Position numbers and translations under genes: made by a program. Of a stretch of 64,000 nt of DNA, positions 13,603 through 24,091 are shown one piece after another. Origin of the DNA: Moniliophthora roreri (taxonomy: Eukaryota; Basidiomycota; Agaricomycetes; Agaricales; Marasmiaceae); NCBI GenBank assembly GCA_001466705.2, contig LATX02000193.1:186001-250000 (forward strand). Direction: 5' to 3'. The notes beneath the pieces were generated by a model, which had not been told where the DNA came from, did not search any database, and worked only from the letters and a program-made list of their open reading frames with translations. How positions within the stretch are numbered: position 1 is the first letter of the stretch; each line of letters starts with the position of its first letter.

Positions 13603-15109
13603 ATGGCCGAGAAGTTGGCCATTCCCGAGTTGCTTTTTGTAACAGCTAGCGTATGTTCACTCATTCCGTTGCGATGCGAAGCTCATAACTTTGATATTCT
13701 ACAGACACAACTACTTCTGTATGGTAGGTATACTCAGGGTCAGAAAGCACTGATTGTTCGTTAAACTGCTCCCGTCAAATAGGGTGTAATGTCGTGTTGT
13801 TCGCCGTCAGTTTATTCCTGCTTCAGCGACGGAATGGAATGAAAGGCAACGTGTACCACAAGATGATGGCCATATTACTCTTCATCCTCATCACCGTCGA
13901 GGCCGTCCTGAATACCTTGCAGGCCATGGTGGAGCTTCGGATGACGACAAGTGGCGGCTCAGTAAAAGGTGTGGACTTGGTTGCATGCAAGTACGTTTTC
14001 CAACTCTGTTTCCCGGTTGCCTTTTACCCAGGTGAACTAGTCTTGTCAATCTAGTGACTCTTCAGCTCGTAGTGTGCGTACGCGTGTTTTCCGGGCTCCA
14101 CATGCCGGACTTGGCTTACTTTGCCTTTACAGGATGACATCCTTTGCTATCTTGGTTAGACCAACTCTCCATCTGTCCTCGATTGCCGGACATTAAGTGA
14201 CTTTATGACAGGCAAATCGATGCTATCACATATGGAATCGGAGCTACAAGGTCATCGCTCTCCCCTCATTAATGGTTTTCAGCGAGACGAGTAAGTATGG
14301 ATCCAGGTTCTATCAACGTTCAAACTGATTTACTTGTACTCCAGTTATTTTTTACTCACTTCAAGTTCCTGCTTATGCCCGGGTTTCGCACGACTTCACA
14401 AAAGGCACGGATTCTGCAGAATACAACCAAACCCTGGAGAACCAGAAGCCAGCTGACATCGCTGCAGCAATATTGAGCATGCTCGCTGATACTTTCTTGA
14501 CGGTTCTTATAGGTGATCATTCGCTTTCTATTTCCTCTGAGTGTACGTACTGATATAGATTTCACAGCCAGCAGAATCTGGTGGACCACGAGGCAGGTAC
14601 AGAAATTCCGACGGCGCAGAGCCACTCAGCAGAAGTATGACCGCATTGTTGCGATAATGTCAGTTGAATAGTATGCTCTGTTTCCGTAGCGAGTCGTTGA
14701 CGGATTTATGACGATATAGGTTAGAATCGGGGATGATTGTCCCCGTATTTTTGATCGCTTTCGCCATCTCTACAGTTGATGGGCAGGCCGTACCAATATT
14801 CGCTGCACTCCTACCTCAAGTATATGTGGGTGGTCAAGCTGATGGTTTTGCGAATGCTAACGACAACTTTTTTAGGCACTTGCTCCGCTGTTAATCATGG
14901 TTCGCGTCGGTCTTGGACTAACTGCCGATACGGAGGAACTCACGACTTTGCGGGCGGGCGTGAGCCACGAGATAGAATTCCAGGCGACCGTTCCCACAGG
15001 TCTCGACAGAGAAAACTTCCTGGATACGAACGCTTCGAGTTCAGGCGATCGGACCGCAGACTCCGATGTACAGGGAGAATCCAGTACGAAAATCGGATAC
15101 GCTCTTTAG
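13603..15109 (+). CDS. Seven-helix membrane protein, paralogue 1 (GPCR-like family of Agaricomycetes)
   Basis: Nine exons: 13603-13650, 13705-13723, 13783-13990, 14055-14154, 14212-14290, 14345-14512, 14568-14658, 14720-14819 and 14876-15109, totalling 348 residues. Exon 2 is only 19 nt. The order of hydrophobic segments fits seven helices: CNVVLFAVSLFLL, MMAILLFILITVEAVLNTL, a helix ending SFAILANRCYHIWNR, VIALPSLMVFSETIIFYSL, IAAAILSMLADTFLTVLIA, MLESGMIVPVFLIAFAIS and PLLIMVRVGLGL. The tail after helix 7 is hydrophilic and Ser/Thr-rich. A paralogue with the same exon plan lies at 26494-28065 on the other strand. The family is common in mushroom genomes, is often unnamed, and is distinct from STE3; ligand and function are unknown. 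Confidence 0.82.
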
Positions 15110-17394
15110 TTATCCGTGGGGGTGGAGAGTATTTCATACGGACTATACTGCTCTAATCCAGGATTTAATGCGAGCTCAAGGCGATGTGGGGACTCTTGAC
15201 TCGATGACTACCGTAGTACCGTAGTCTTTGGCTGCTGGGCGCACCATAACCAAGTAGCTATTAGAAGCTATGCAAATGGTCTATGCTCCCAGTAGAATAA
15301 TAAGACGTAGATACGATACAGGCTACTAGCTTATACCAAGGACTGTACTCGTATGATCAGGATACTCAGATCTGATATTCTAGTTACTACCACCATCGAC
15401 CCGGTGTCGGACCCCATCAGTACGTGAACAAAGACATCCAGTGTACATCCTGCACGCGACTGGACCCTAGAGGGAAATGCTAAAACTCGAAACTGGCGTC
15501 TCCCGTGTCAAATTTGGCACCAAAGTGCAGAAATCACTACCGGGAAGGGTCACTGGAGCTTGAGGTGGTGGGGAGTCTCAACAGGTTGTCGAAATAATCG
15601 GGGTAGGGGCCGTACCAGCAGCGCCCGCTATCTTTCTATCGACAGGCAGAGCAAGAAACGACGTGTTTTGCCAGGCATATGAGATAATCAGAACCTAGGC
15701 CCTAATGGATATGGATTTTAACTGTGGCGGGGCAGTGCGAAGGTAAGCAAAAGCGGGTGAGAATTCCTGGTCAAGTGCTTAGTAAACCAAGCAAACGAGG
15801 CAAGCCAGAGGGCGTGGGAATTCCTGGTAGTCTGCTTAGTAAACCAAGCAGAGCGAGAGTACGTGGGAACTTTTCGTCGAAATGCTTAGTAAAACGAGGG
15901 ATTTTGGACCAAGACCCGCTACTAAAGATAGCGGGAATATTTTTTTTTTTGATGGTGTGTACATTGGGTGCACGTTGTTAGGTACGTATCGCGTACTGCC
16001 AATGGCATGACACATTGTACTGATGCAGTCCCACAATGGGTCGGGGGTGTAGCCTAAGACTAGACCAATCATGTATGGGAATTTGATGACGTATAGTAGC
16101 ACGAGCCGTTTTGCCGCTGATTCGCGTTTTCTCTACAGCTACTCAAATTCATTTCTCAGGAAAAAATGAATTGTTTGCTTGAAGAAAATTCCCCTACAAC
16201 CTCACCGCATAAGGCTTAAAGCAGGATGCAGCTCGCGTTGGAGTAACGTGAGTAGCAAGAGTTCTCAGCTGATGGCAACATTGAACGACCATGGTACCCG
16301 AAAAGGCTTTGCGGCACACCCACGAGATACAAAACACTTCCTCAGAACTGCGGGCAGAAGAGGAGCCATAGCATCGGTAAGATCCGAGCATCGCTGATGG
16401 ATGTTGGAAGAACCACGAATAAGTGAACGCGTTACGGAGAAAACGGTAAGGTAAGTTTGCCTGAATATCACGATGCTGACCGTCTGAAAGTAATTCTGCA
16501 ATATGGAGACTGGTGAGCATTTTTGCTTTCATTCTTTTTTTTTCTCGGAACATCATAATCTCTATATAGACAGCGGATTTGTTCAATGCGATTCAGGGCA
16601 GAGTGCGGCAAGATTAACGCCAAGGTCAGCGTCAAGTACCCCCTCACGTAGGATCACCTAAGGAAACGCAGAGGACGGTAATAGGACTCTTTAATGGTCT
16701 AACGAAAAGGACGACGAGATGTCGAGAATAGTCCTCGAGGATGCGAAGGGTGGACTTTCTTCCAAAACGTGTGTGGCTCTTTTTTCTTCGTTTCATGCGT
16801 CTGATTGATCATTTCAGAAAATGGATTCGCCGCTTCCCAAAATTTGCTTCCCGAGAGGGCGCTGTACGCGTTGTTGAAGCTATCCATCAGTGGCGGGACT
16901 CGGAGACTGGGGGTTAATATGACCAAGAGGAGCGGTCGCCTTTACCTCCGCCCTGTGAACCTCATTCCTGGCAGAGAAACGACATGCTGTCTCTCTCGAA
17001 TTTCGGGCCCGGAAGGCAGTTGGGAAGGTGCTCAGGTTCTTCATTATAGACAGCGGGGGACAACGTTTGGGGCTGGGTTAGAATCTTTTCGACACTTTCG
17101 GTGCGCCTTGTTATCTTGATCCTAAAGATAAATGCTGTTCTTATGCTATACGAATAACAACTTACTGAATTAATGGAGGAGGACTTATGGCACCTAGTTG
17201 CGATATACTCCTCTAGGTTGCCATAACATCTTTCAGTTCTGCGAGCGTCAATCTTTCAGCCTGCCATTCGGTGTAGCGGGATCATGACATTGGATCAAGA
17301 CATCAGCTGTTGGATAGATGGAAACATTACTCATAAGCTTAACTGTATAAGTCAGTAAGCAGCTGTGGACTCTTCCCTTCAACATTCCCCAGGA
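15110..17394. other. Long intergenic region
   Basis: About 2.3 kb with only short ORFs. Apart from the local repeat at 15741-15900 and a T-run near 15945 I see no organised structure and no gene with supporting splice sites. Confidence 0.35.
15741..15900. repeat. Three-copy tandem repeat, about 49-57 bp unit
   Basis: The string GCTTAGTAAACCAAGCA occurs around 15777 and 15834, with a diverged third copy (GCTTAGTAAAACGAGG) around 15884. A second marker, GTGRGAATTCCTGGT, precedes each copy at 15756, 15813 and, diverged, 15862. Spacing is 57 bp between the first two units and about 49 bp to the third. The central part of each unit can form a short hairpin (CTTAGT...). No function is evident. Confidence 0.7.
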
Positions 17395-19287
17395 ATGTCC
17401 TTCGTTGGAGGTTCGGGTCTGACTGTTAACGGCGGCGCGAAAAACATTGTGGAAGGAGATCAAATCATCCACAACATTCAGGCTGAGGTTGTCCAGCTGC
17501 AAGGAGCAAACGGGTTACGGCGCACGGAGTATGACGAGGTGACGCTATTTTGTATGTTGTTCAGGACCCGAGCTGACGACTACACTGTGACGCACAGTTC
17601 GAGTATGTTAAGACAGGGCATATTCTCGTGGAGCGAGACGTTATTCCTCTGGGCAAAGGTATCATTCCTTGGAATTTCAAGGCACAGCGAAGCGTTCATA
17701 CCGTCCAGTTATATGGACTGAACAATTCGTCGCGGAAATTCACGGTTGCTATGTACCATGGGCAGGACGCCTCGGCAGTGAGTTCGAGGGTTGACCATTG
17801 CTAAGCGCTAGCTTGCTGAATTGATACAGATGTGGCAGAGTGACTTCGCCAAGTCATCAAGAGTACGGTATGTGTAACTCCTTGTCTGTTCGACGCGGAG
17901 AAAAATTTACCATTAATTCCAGGAGCGCACACACCATACAGCTTTCCGGTATCAACCGATCGAATGTCCCGGCCTTAATATTCCATGATGGTGTGTGCTG
18001 GCATGATGACACCCGTAACCAAATATGCCATTAATGCATCGAATAAGAGTTGATACCTATCGGGCATGTGTACCACGAGGGTCTCTTCTGGATGTCAATG
18101 TGTATCAATTTCTTGAGGGTGAGTCTAGCCCGGATCGACGTAACTTGACGTTGATGACGGTCTACCAGTCCACCTTATCCTGCTCTGACAATGAAATGTG
18201 GATCGACCTGAAAAATGGACGTATAAAAGCAGGACTTGCGGAGTCTATGGATCTCTGCTTGGTTCTTTCGAGTGACGAGGTCCAGATCCCTCCAGCGATC
18301 GAAATGCTCAACGAAGACGTCTTCGTGAGGTATCTCCTCCAGCAAGGAGGATCGGATTATGGCGTTGTGGAAGCAGTACTGTGTTCTTCGGATTGGGAAT
18401 ATGGCTTTCCGGAAGAATTCATTGAGGAGGAATTGCGGTTCGATACCATTTATTCGGGTTCTGGGAGACCATTTGCTAGGTTTCCTTCAGACTTCATAGC
18501 CTCTCAGGTAACGGAAGTCTACCCTAGCACAGAGAACTATGGTTACGATTCGAATCCGTTGACGACAGAAGAGGAACCGACGGGTAATGGATATGTACGG
18601 TAAGTTATTATTACTTCCAGCTTCTTTTGAGCTGCACGCTAATCATACTGTGTTGAATGGTTTCACGCTCAAACCATCATCATCGAGGGCCCAGCACGAC
18701 GGTCAAGATATTGAGATAATATGGAACGTATCTTTGTACGAGGGGAAACGAACTGATGCTTGGTTAGCTCAAGCCCCAAGGCTCCAACGTGCACTGAGAC
18801 TTCATTCAACTGAGTCAAACGTTCAAGAACAATGTGAGTTCTCGTTCTGTCAATGCTAGAGCTTTCTGACAATGGATGTTCGCTAGACATACTATGTCCG
18901 AAATTTTCGCTCCGGGGCTCGCTAAAAGAACCTCAGAGTCGTTTCCTCAGTCAAGAAGATGAATCGCGATCGATCTACCTTTTTGTGTCTTGCCTTTCAT
19001 TGGAACATATAGAAGTTTTGTCAGACATATCACCGTGGTTGAACGATTACTGGTCTTTTGATTCTGCTGGGGAATCAGAGGTTCCGGAATATCTGCGGAA
19101 CCTTCTTGGTCTCCCTGAATTAGAGTTGGAGGTTGATGTTCGGTTTGGATCCTTATGTGTACATGATGCCATACGAAGATGGCAGGTCGCTCGTGGGTGT
19201 AATCCTGATACCGCAGACTTTGCAGAGAAACTAGGATACCCGGAATTGGAGCTAGTAGATGATGCGGCCTCTTTTGAAGAGCTTTGA
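17395..19287 (+). CDS. Agaricomycete hypothetical protein with glycine-rich N-terminal motif
   Basis: Eight exons: 17395-17538, 17598-17777, 17830-17867, 17923-17990, 18048-18118, 18169-18599, 18688-18833 and 18887-19287, giving 492 residues with every phase consistent. The start is the ATG at 17395. Residues 1-30 carry the pattern GGSGLTVNGGAKNIVEGD, a short motif I know from many mushroom hypothetical proteins, sometimes ahead of NACHT modules. Next come RKFTVAMYHGQDASA, IQLSGINRSNVPALIFHDE and LIPIGHVYHEGLFWMSM, typical of one widespread uncharacterised family. The C-terminus has the block NDYWSFDSAG, a pair of LPELELEVDV-type strands and NPDTADFAEKLGYPELE. No catalytic motif is visible. 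The intron at 18600-18687 is the longest and its acceptor the least certain. A decayed copy of the 3' end follows at 19350-19584. Confidence 0.75.
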
Positions 19288-19349
19288 AGGAATTCTGTGT
19301 ATATTTCCGTGCTTCCTTTGTACTGTACATCATGCATCAAGCTTTGTGC

Positions 19350-19584
19350 CGCCTATTTACTAAATTGGATATGGAATTCAACTTGGATGTATCAGATAAA
19401 AGAGTACAAGACTATCGGCTTATGCCAAAGATTGTATGGCGAGGAAATTTACACACGAATAGAAATATGCAGTCGTTACTGTCCCGAGAAGCAAAGCATG
19501 CCACGTGGTCTTGTTCAAATTGACCCCGATAAACTGCAGAGAAGCTGGGATACCCGGATTGGTTCTTGGAGCCCTTTTGAATAG
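19350..19584 (+). pseudogene. Decayed partial copy of the preceding gene's 3' end
   Basis: Just downstream of the intact gene, 19536-19582 reads in one frame A-E-K-L-G-Y-P-D-W-F-L-E-P-F-stop, matching AEKLGYPELELV of the upstream gene. The DNA CAGAGAARCTRGGATACCC is nearly identical in both. Further upstream, frames giving LDMEFNLDVSDK and IDPDKLQ resemble LPELELEVDVRF and CNPDTADF but lie in a different frame, so the copy is frameshifted. It is best read as the remnant of a tandem duplication. Confidence 0.5.
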
Positions 19585-19814
19585 ACTGGTCTTTCGGGAT
19601 CTGATCTGCGCACTTTGCCTGGGACTGTCGTTGCATGAACTAAGCTTTGTGTACCTTTGATTTGTTTGGGTACCATTAGCGCCCAACCGGTAAAGGGCGC
19701 TTAACACTAGGCGCGTGTGTCCAAATATAGTATTCAAACTCCGCCCCATTGTCCCTCCGCGTCCTGTGATCCAATTGTAACGTCCTTGCGATGCGATTGT
19801 GCTGAAAGATCCCA

Positions 19815-19826
19815 TTGTTCGAACAA
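19815..19826 (+). promoter_or_regulatory. 12-bp palindrome with AACAAAG core in the receptor promoter
   Basis: TTGTTCGAACAA is a perfect palindrome followed by AG, so the site contains GAACAAAG, 134-145 bp upstream of the receptor ATG. AACAAAG is the core bound by HMG-box proteins in general. A GAACAAAG copy also occurs about 150 bp upstream of the pheromone precursor. Binding is an inference. Confidence 0.4.
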
Positions 19827-19959
19827 AGCCGACGTCGAATTGAAAAGCATTATGGCCCATTCTCTGGACTTTTTGCTTGCTTCACTTTCCATCTTTCTTT
19901 TCATACCCCCTTTTCATCCTACCGACCTCTTTGCATCAACCGACGACCATTAACGAACC

Positions 19960-21804
19960 ATGGCTGACCCGACCTACCCTCTTTTCCCCATCTTCGCATT
20001 CTTGGGCTTCCTCTGCAGTCTCATCCCCTTGCCATGGCATATTCAGGCTATGAACTCTGGGACATGTGCGTTCATGATCTGGACTGCAGGTGTTTGTTTT
20101 GTGGAGTTTGTGAACTCCGTTATCTGGAGCGGCCATGTGAATAACATTGCACCAGTATGGTGTGATATATGTGAGTTTGGTACCCTATCATGGAAGAGCA
20201 CTGCTAACAGAGTCTCAATAGCTATCCAAATTCTGCTTGGTGCTGGCATTGGGATCCCTGCTTCAACGCTTTGTATCGCCCGCCGTCTGTACAAGATCGC
20301 GAATTTACAGAGCGTTTCTGTGACCAGGGAAGACGTAAGTAGCTTTGATTGAGACAGGGACTGGCATCTCATCTTTCTTGACTTTTTCTAGAAACGCAAA
20401 GCTATAATCATTGACCTCTGTATTGCTGTTGGCATTCCAATCATGGTTCTCGTAATGCGTAAGTCGGCTCTCCTCGTACTTTCCCTTCGGATCTGACTCG
20501 TTTGCAGACATTGCCGTGCATCCGCACCGTTTCGATATACTTGAAGACATTGGATGCTACCCGACAACGTATAACACTATACCTGCGTACTTTTTGTACT
20601 TCATGTGGCCCATTTTGCTCGGCTGCGTATCTCTCACCTATTCATGTACGTTTTTGTGGCTTCCGCTTTGACAACCAGCTGATCCTTTTCAGGTCTCAAC
20701 CTCCATTCGTTTTACAAACGACGCGCACAGTTCAGTCAGCTTGTCGCCACGACCTCTGCTATGAACACCAGTCGTTACCTACGCCTGATGGTTCTATCCA
20801 TCGTTGACATCATGTTCACGCTTCCTCTCGGATCTTATTTGGTGTATGTTTCAACCAATGGTGTCCCCCTTCTTCCTTGGATATCCTGGGAAGACACGCA
20901 TTTTAATTTTGGCCGCGTTGGTCTGGTACCTGCGCTTTTTTGGAGGAACAATTCCCAATTATCCATCAGCATAGAGTTTAACCGTTGGTTGGGGCCTTTC
21001 TGTGCATTCCTCTTCTTTGCCTTGTTTGGATTTGCGAGCGAGGCAAAAAAGAATTACCGTTTGGCCTTTTGGTGGATAGCCAAGAAACTTGGTTTCCAGC
21101 CGCCCGTCGCCAAAGGGTTCAAACCTCATATTCCAAAGTATGTTTTTAGCTTTCATTATTACCACCCACGTTACTTATTTCATTATCACAGATGTATACC
21201 CTCTGGAACCAAAGATTCTGAGGATATGCTTCCTGTTTATGTCATCTCCCGTCCCCACTCGTCCGATACCAAGAAAGGTAACAGTGATACCGAATTCGAC
21301 TATATGTCGAATAGAACCATGGCGAATGTACCAAGCTCACCTGTCACGCCATCTTCACCACCATCCTACACACACAGCGCTCCCCCCACCCCATCTGGCT
21401 CATACGTGAGCCTACCGGATACCAATGCACCACGAAATTCGATGATTTCAGCCTCATCCGAATGCAACATATCTATCTATTCCGTGTATGCTCCTTCTAG
21501 TATCAGCCCGTCAGTTCCTGTGGAACGCAACACTTCCACTCCTAGCCACGAGGCGAATTCCAGCGATCCTTCACTTCGTCCAGTTACGCCACCTGATCGC
21601 GTCTACTTGGCCGATGCCTATTATCCATCTCCGGCACCACAGAACCAACCACCATCGCCACCCCCATTCACCGCCGCAGCGTATCATCGTCCTTTTACTC
21701 TCTCAATACCTTACCCTACTGCGAGACCCTTTGGTAGCTGTGAACCTATACTCGTTACTCAGACTGTGCATACTCAAAATGAACTTTCCGACAATTCGTC
21801 ATGA
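19960..21804 (+). CDS. STE3: STE3-type mating pheromone receptor
   Basis: Six exons: 19960-20170, 20222-20334, 20392-20458, 20508-20645, 20693-21137 and 21192-21804; 528 residues, all GT-AG and in phase. The first 300 residues contain seven hydrophobic segments in the spacing of fungal class D GPCRs. STE3-family signatures include FPIFAFLGFLCSLIPLPWH in helix 1, PVWCDI, then ASTLCIARRLYKIA and RFDILEDIGCYPTTYNT before helix 4-5, and SRYLRLMVLSIVDI. After helix 7 the cytoplasmic tail is about 230 residues, rich in Ser, Pro and Thr, as in mushroom receptors, and is a likely site of regulatory phosphorylation. The protein senses a farnesylated peptide of a compatible mate and signals through a G protein to the MAP kinase cascade. 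A pheromone precursor gene lies 1.1 kb downstream. It could be a mating-type-specific or a non-mating STE3-like receptor; the sequence alone does not decide. Confidence 0.93.
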
Positions 21805-22781
21805 TTCATTCTACATAACGCTTCTTACTGTATTTTTATGGCCACTTGGTGCTGCTAGGCAGCTTCGCCTTTGTCACTCCTTGGTATATCAGCTCGTACT
21901 TCTGTATTTATAACTTACAGTATAACTTGAAATTATTGCATGCGATCTCGACTTTGGAAATTCGTGTAAATGCAAGCTTAAGCTTAAGGTTTGGGGTGCG
22001 TGGGAACACGCTTAAGACAGATGGGGTCCCACGTGACCCGTGACAAAAACAGTGGCGGCGACGCAAGCACTTTTCAGGAAACGGAAAAGAGCATTTTGTG
22101 TAGGACTGCAATTAGGACCCCTGACAATTGGAGGGGGGGGGGTCATTCTCTGGTTTGGACAAAAAGTGAGCCCGGAGGGCCAAACAGTCGTGCCGGGTGG
22201 GTGGCCCGCCGCAGGTGGAAGCCAGACCCAGACCCAGGTTTGGACAAGAATGGATGCCGATGGTCCATGGGCAACATTGTTCACCCAATAGGCATGTGCT
22301 GGGCACCACGAAGTTTGCAGGACAATACCTGCCACCTCTGGCCACAACCAGTATACTCATCTATAATTTAAGTAGACTCATGGATGAATATTGAATACTG
22401 AACTTCCCCTTCGCTCCTATCTGAAAACATACACCATATTATCCATCGAAGATCGTGGATTGCTACCGTTTGTGCACCTTACCGCAACCATATAATTTAC
22501 AACTGGAACTAGTTGCTAGAAAAACTTAGGAGGTCGAGATAAGGCGTTCGGTGCGCTCTGGAGTTTTTGTTCAATTTTATAGGCAGTTACAGTAGTTTGG
22601 ACAAAAACCTATCAAATCGCCGGATTTTGAGAACGTCACCTATTGTCAGCAGGTGCTTGCACGAAAGGCGAACAAAAGAGTCACGTGAGACCCGATCTTA
22701 TCCTTATCTTATTATCACCCAAATATGGTAACATCAATACCGTTATTGTTCCCCGCAGTTTCCCACTGTTCCCCACTTAGC
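21805..22781. other. Intergenic region with homopolymer and TTTGGACAAAAA repeats
   Basis: The region between receptor and pheromone contains a run of ten G at 22133-22142. TTTGGACAA(A/G)AA-type motifs occur near 22155, 22232 and 22596, in the same orientation; an inverted copy lies near 24152. The copy near 22585 is preceded by TACAGTAG, resembling a Tc1/mariner-type terminus, but I could not find a complete element. Confidence 0.4.
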
Positions 22782-22789
22782 GAACAAAG
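22782..22789 (+). promoter_or_regulatory. GAACAAAG element upstream of pheromone precursor
   Basis: GAACAAAG lies 150-157 bp before the pheromone precursor ATG, with ATTGTTCC at about 22744 in inverted orientation. The same core is in the receptor promoter. This is a candidate HMG-box factor site by analogy with pheromone-response elements of other basidiomycetes. Confidence 0.35.
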
Positions 22790-22826
22790 GCTTAAAGCGC
22801 ACTATTATGACATAAGCTCACGGAAG

Positions 22827-22836
22827 TATAAAAAGG
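22827..22836 (+). promoter_or_regulatory. TATA box of pheromone precursor gene
   Basis: TATAAAAAGG starts 112 bp upstream of the ATG at 22939, a good TATA match at a distance compatible with a 5' leader of about 80 nt. Confidence 0.55.
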
Positions 22837-22938
22837 TTTTCCGCTGGTCCTTTATTTCCCTATACATTTCACCATCTCACCAACTTGTGATATAGCACTT
22901 GGATCATAGGATCTAAGGGCCCTGTTGCTTGCGACTCC

Positions 22939-23196
22939 ATGGACTCTTTCCAGCAACTCAACGTCCTTCTCTTCACTCAATCCGATGGCAGTGACCTTCC
23001 CTTCGCCTCCCCCTTCTCAGGGTTGGAGGAATGCGATACCTCTCTCCCTCCCTCCTTCCAGCTCAAGAATCGCGTTCGGATAGCTGCCGAATTCGGAGGT
23101 ATACCAGACTCGCTATCGCTACCAGCCAACTGTGAACGAGACTACGGTTCCATGACCGATTCTACGTCACATGGCGGTTATTGCGTGATAACCTAG
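22939..23196 (+). CDS. Lipopeptide mating pheromone precursor (CaaX)
   Basis: A single-exon ORF of 85 residues beginning M-D-S-F, as most mushroom pheromone precursors do, and ending C-V-I-T, a CaaX farnesylation signal. Upstream of the terminal cysteine the pair E-R (in the string NCERDYG) is at the usual place for N-terminal maturation of such precursors. This would give a mature peptide of about 15 residues, DYGSMTDSTSHGGYC, farnesylated and probably carboxymethylated on the cysteine. An N-R pair earlier in the precursor is another possible processing site. The rest of the precursor is polar and unstructured. It lies 1.1 kb downstream of, and in the same direction as, the STE3 receptor, matching the pheromone/receptor organisation of B mating-type loci. 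At 85 residues it is somewhat longer than many precursors (50-70). Confidence 0.85.
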   Translation: MDSFQQLNVLLFTQSDGSDLPFASPFSGLEECDTSLPPSFQLKNRVRIAAEFGGIPDSLSLPANCERDYGSMTDSTSHGGYCVIT

Positions 23197-24091
23197 AGGT
23201 TCTGTTAACTTATCCAATATATATTGCTTTGAGGTGAGCGTTCCCATGTATATCCTTTATCTTTCCGAAGTTGACTGGCTTTTTCTGTTTCAATAGATAT
23301 GCTTTACCTTTCGACAATTTCCATCCTCTCCGAATAGACCATCAGGGCAGCATCCATGCGACACCTACTGCCTTGGGTCCTACATATATTGAGTGCCATT
23401 GTCTATTACAATGCACTCTCCGCCCACACCTCCGACATAAAATTCTCATCCCGTTTGTTCGTCGTCTGGTTACGGCGATTCCCAACCATTCAGCCTATAC
23501 TCCCACTCGACTTGCTTCGCATAACAATGTCACTCTTTCAACCATTCATTTTTCGGGACACCGGATGTTTGTCCATCGACCGCTTCTTTCGATTTTATTC
23601 CCCTGTGTCTTTCCTTCTCTTTCCTTCCTTTCGGATTCTATGTATATATTGGCGAAATTTAAGTATCGTACAGCACCGTAGAGCGTATCATGTACAATTA
23701 CAACGTGTTCTTGATTGAAGAATTCTGCGTAGACAGAGTAACCAAATTGAAAGCGAGAAGAACTTGAACGACGATGTCAAGACAAGATTGAAGGCGATAC
23801 GCAAATTTGCACCTCGAGATGTACAAATATCGACGCAAAATACCGTCAACTTTGCACATGGAGAGCCGTCGTGGACTGGCATCCAAACAAGGTGCCCAAA
23901 CATCCATGGAACAATACAGAATGAAGATTATTGTGACTCAACCTTGTTTTCCAGAAATCGTGCCAAAACACATCATCTCTCCCATTGTTCGACAAATGGG
24001 GCCTGCATTGTAATCGCGTCTCCCAGAATGGAACATGAGACACGCGTATCAGAACAGAAGATGATATGTTTCGGCCGGTACTAGGACAAGG
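23197..24091. other. Intergenic region downstream of pheromone precursor
   Basis: About 900 bp. A pyrimidine-rich stretch at 23320-23650 gives several overlapping ORFs of 60-136 codons but none has a domain, a CaaX end or splice support; I read it as 3' UTR and spacer. Confidence 0.35.

Noticed and set aside
18545..18560. GATTCGAATCC string resembling a tRNA B box
   Set aside because: It lies within a coding exon and no A box or cloverleaf arrangement is present.
22012..22394. Several ORFs of 65-126 codons around the G10 run
   Set aside because: All three frames on both strands are open because of GC-rich low complexity; none shows homology or splice signals.
23271..23681. 136-codon ORF downstream of the pheromone precursor
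   Set aside because: Composition follows a C/T-rich 3' spacer; overlapping ORFs exist in two frames, and there is no domain, no CaaX end and no splice support.
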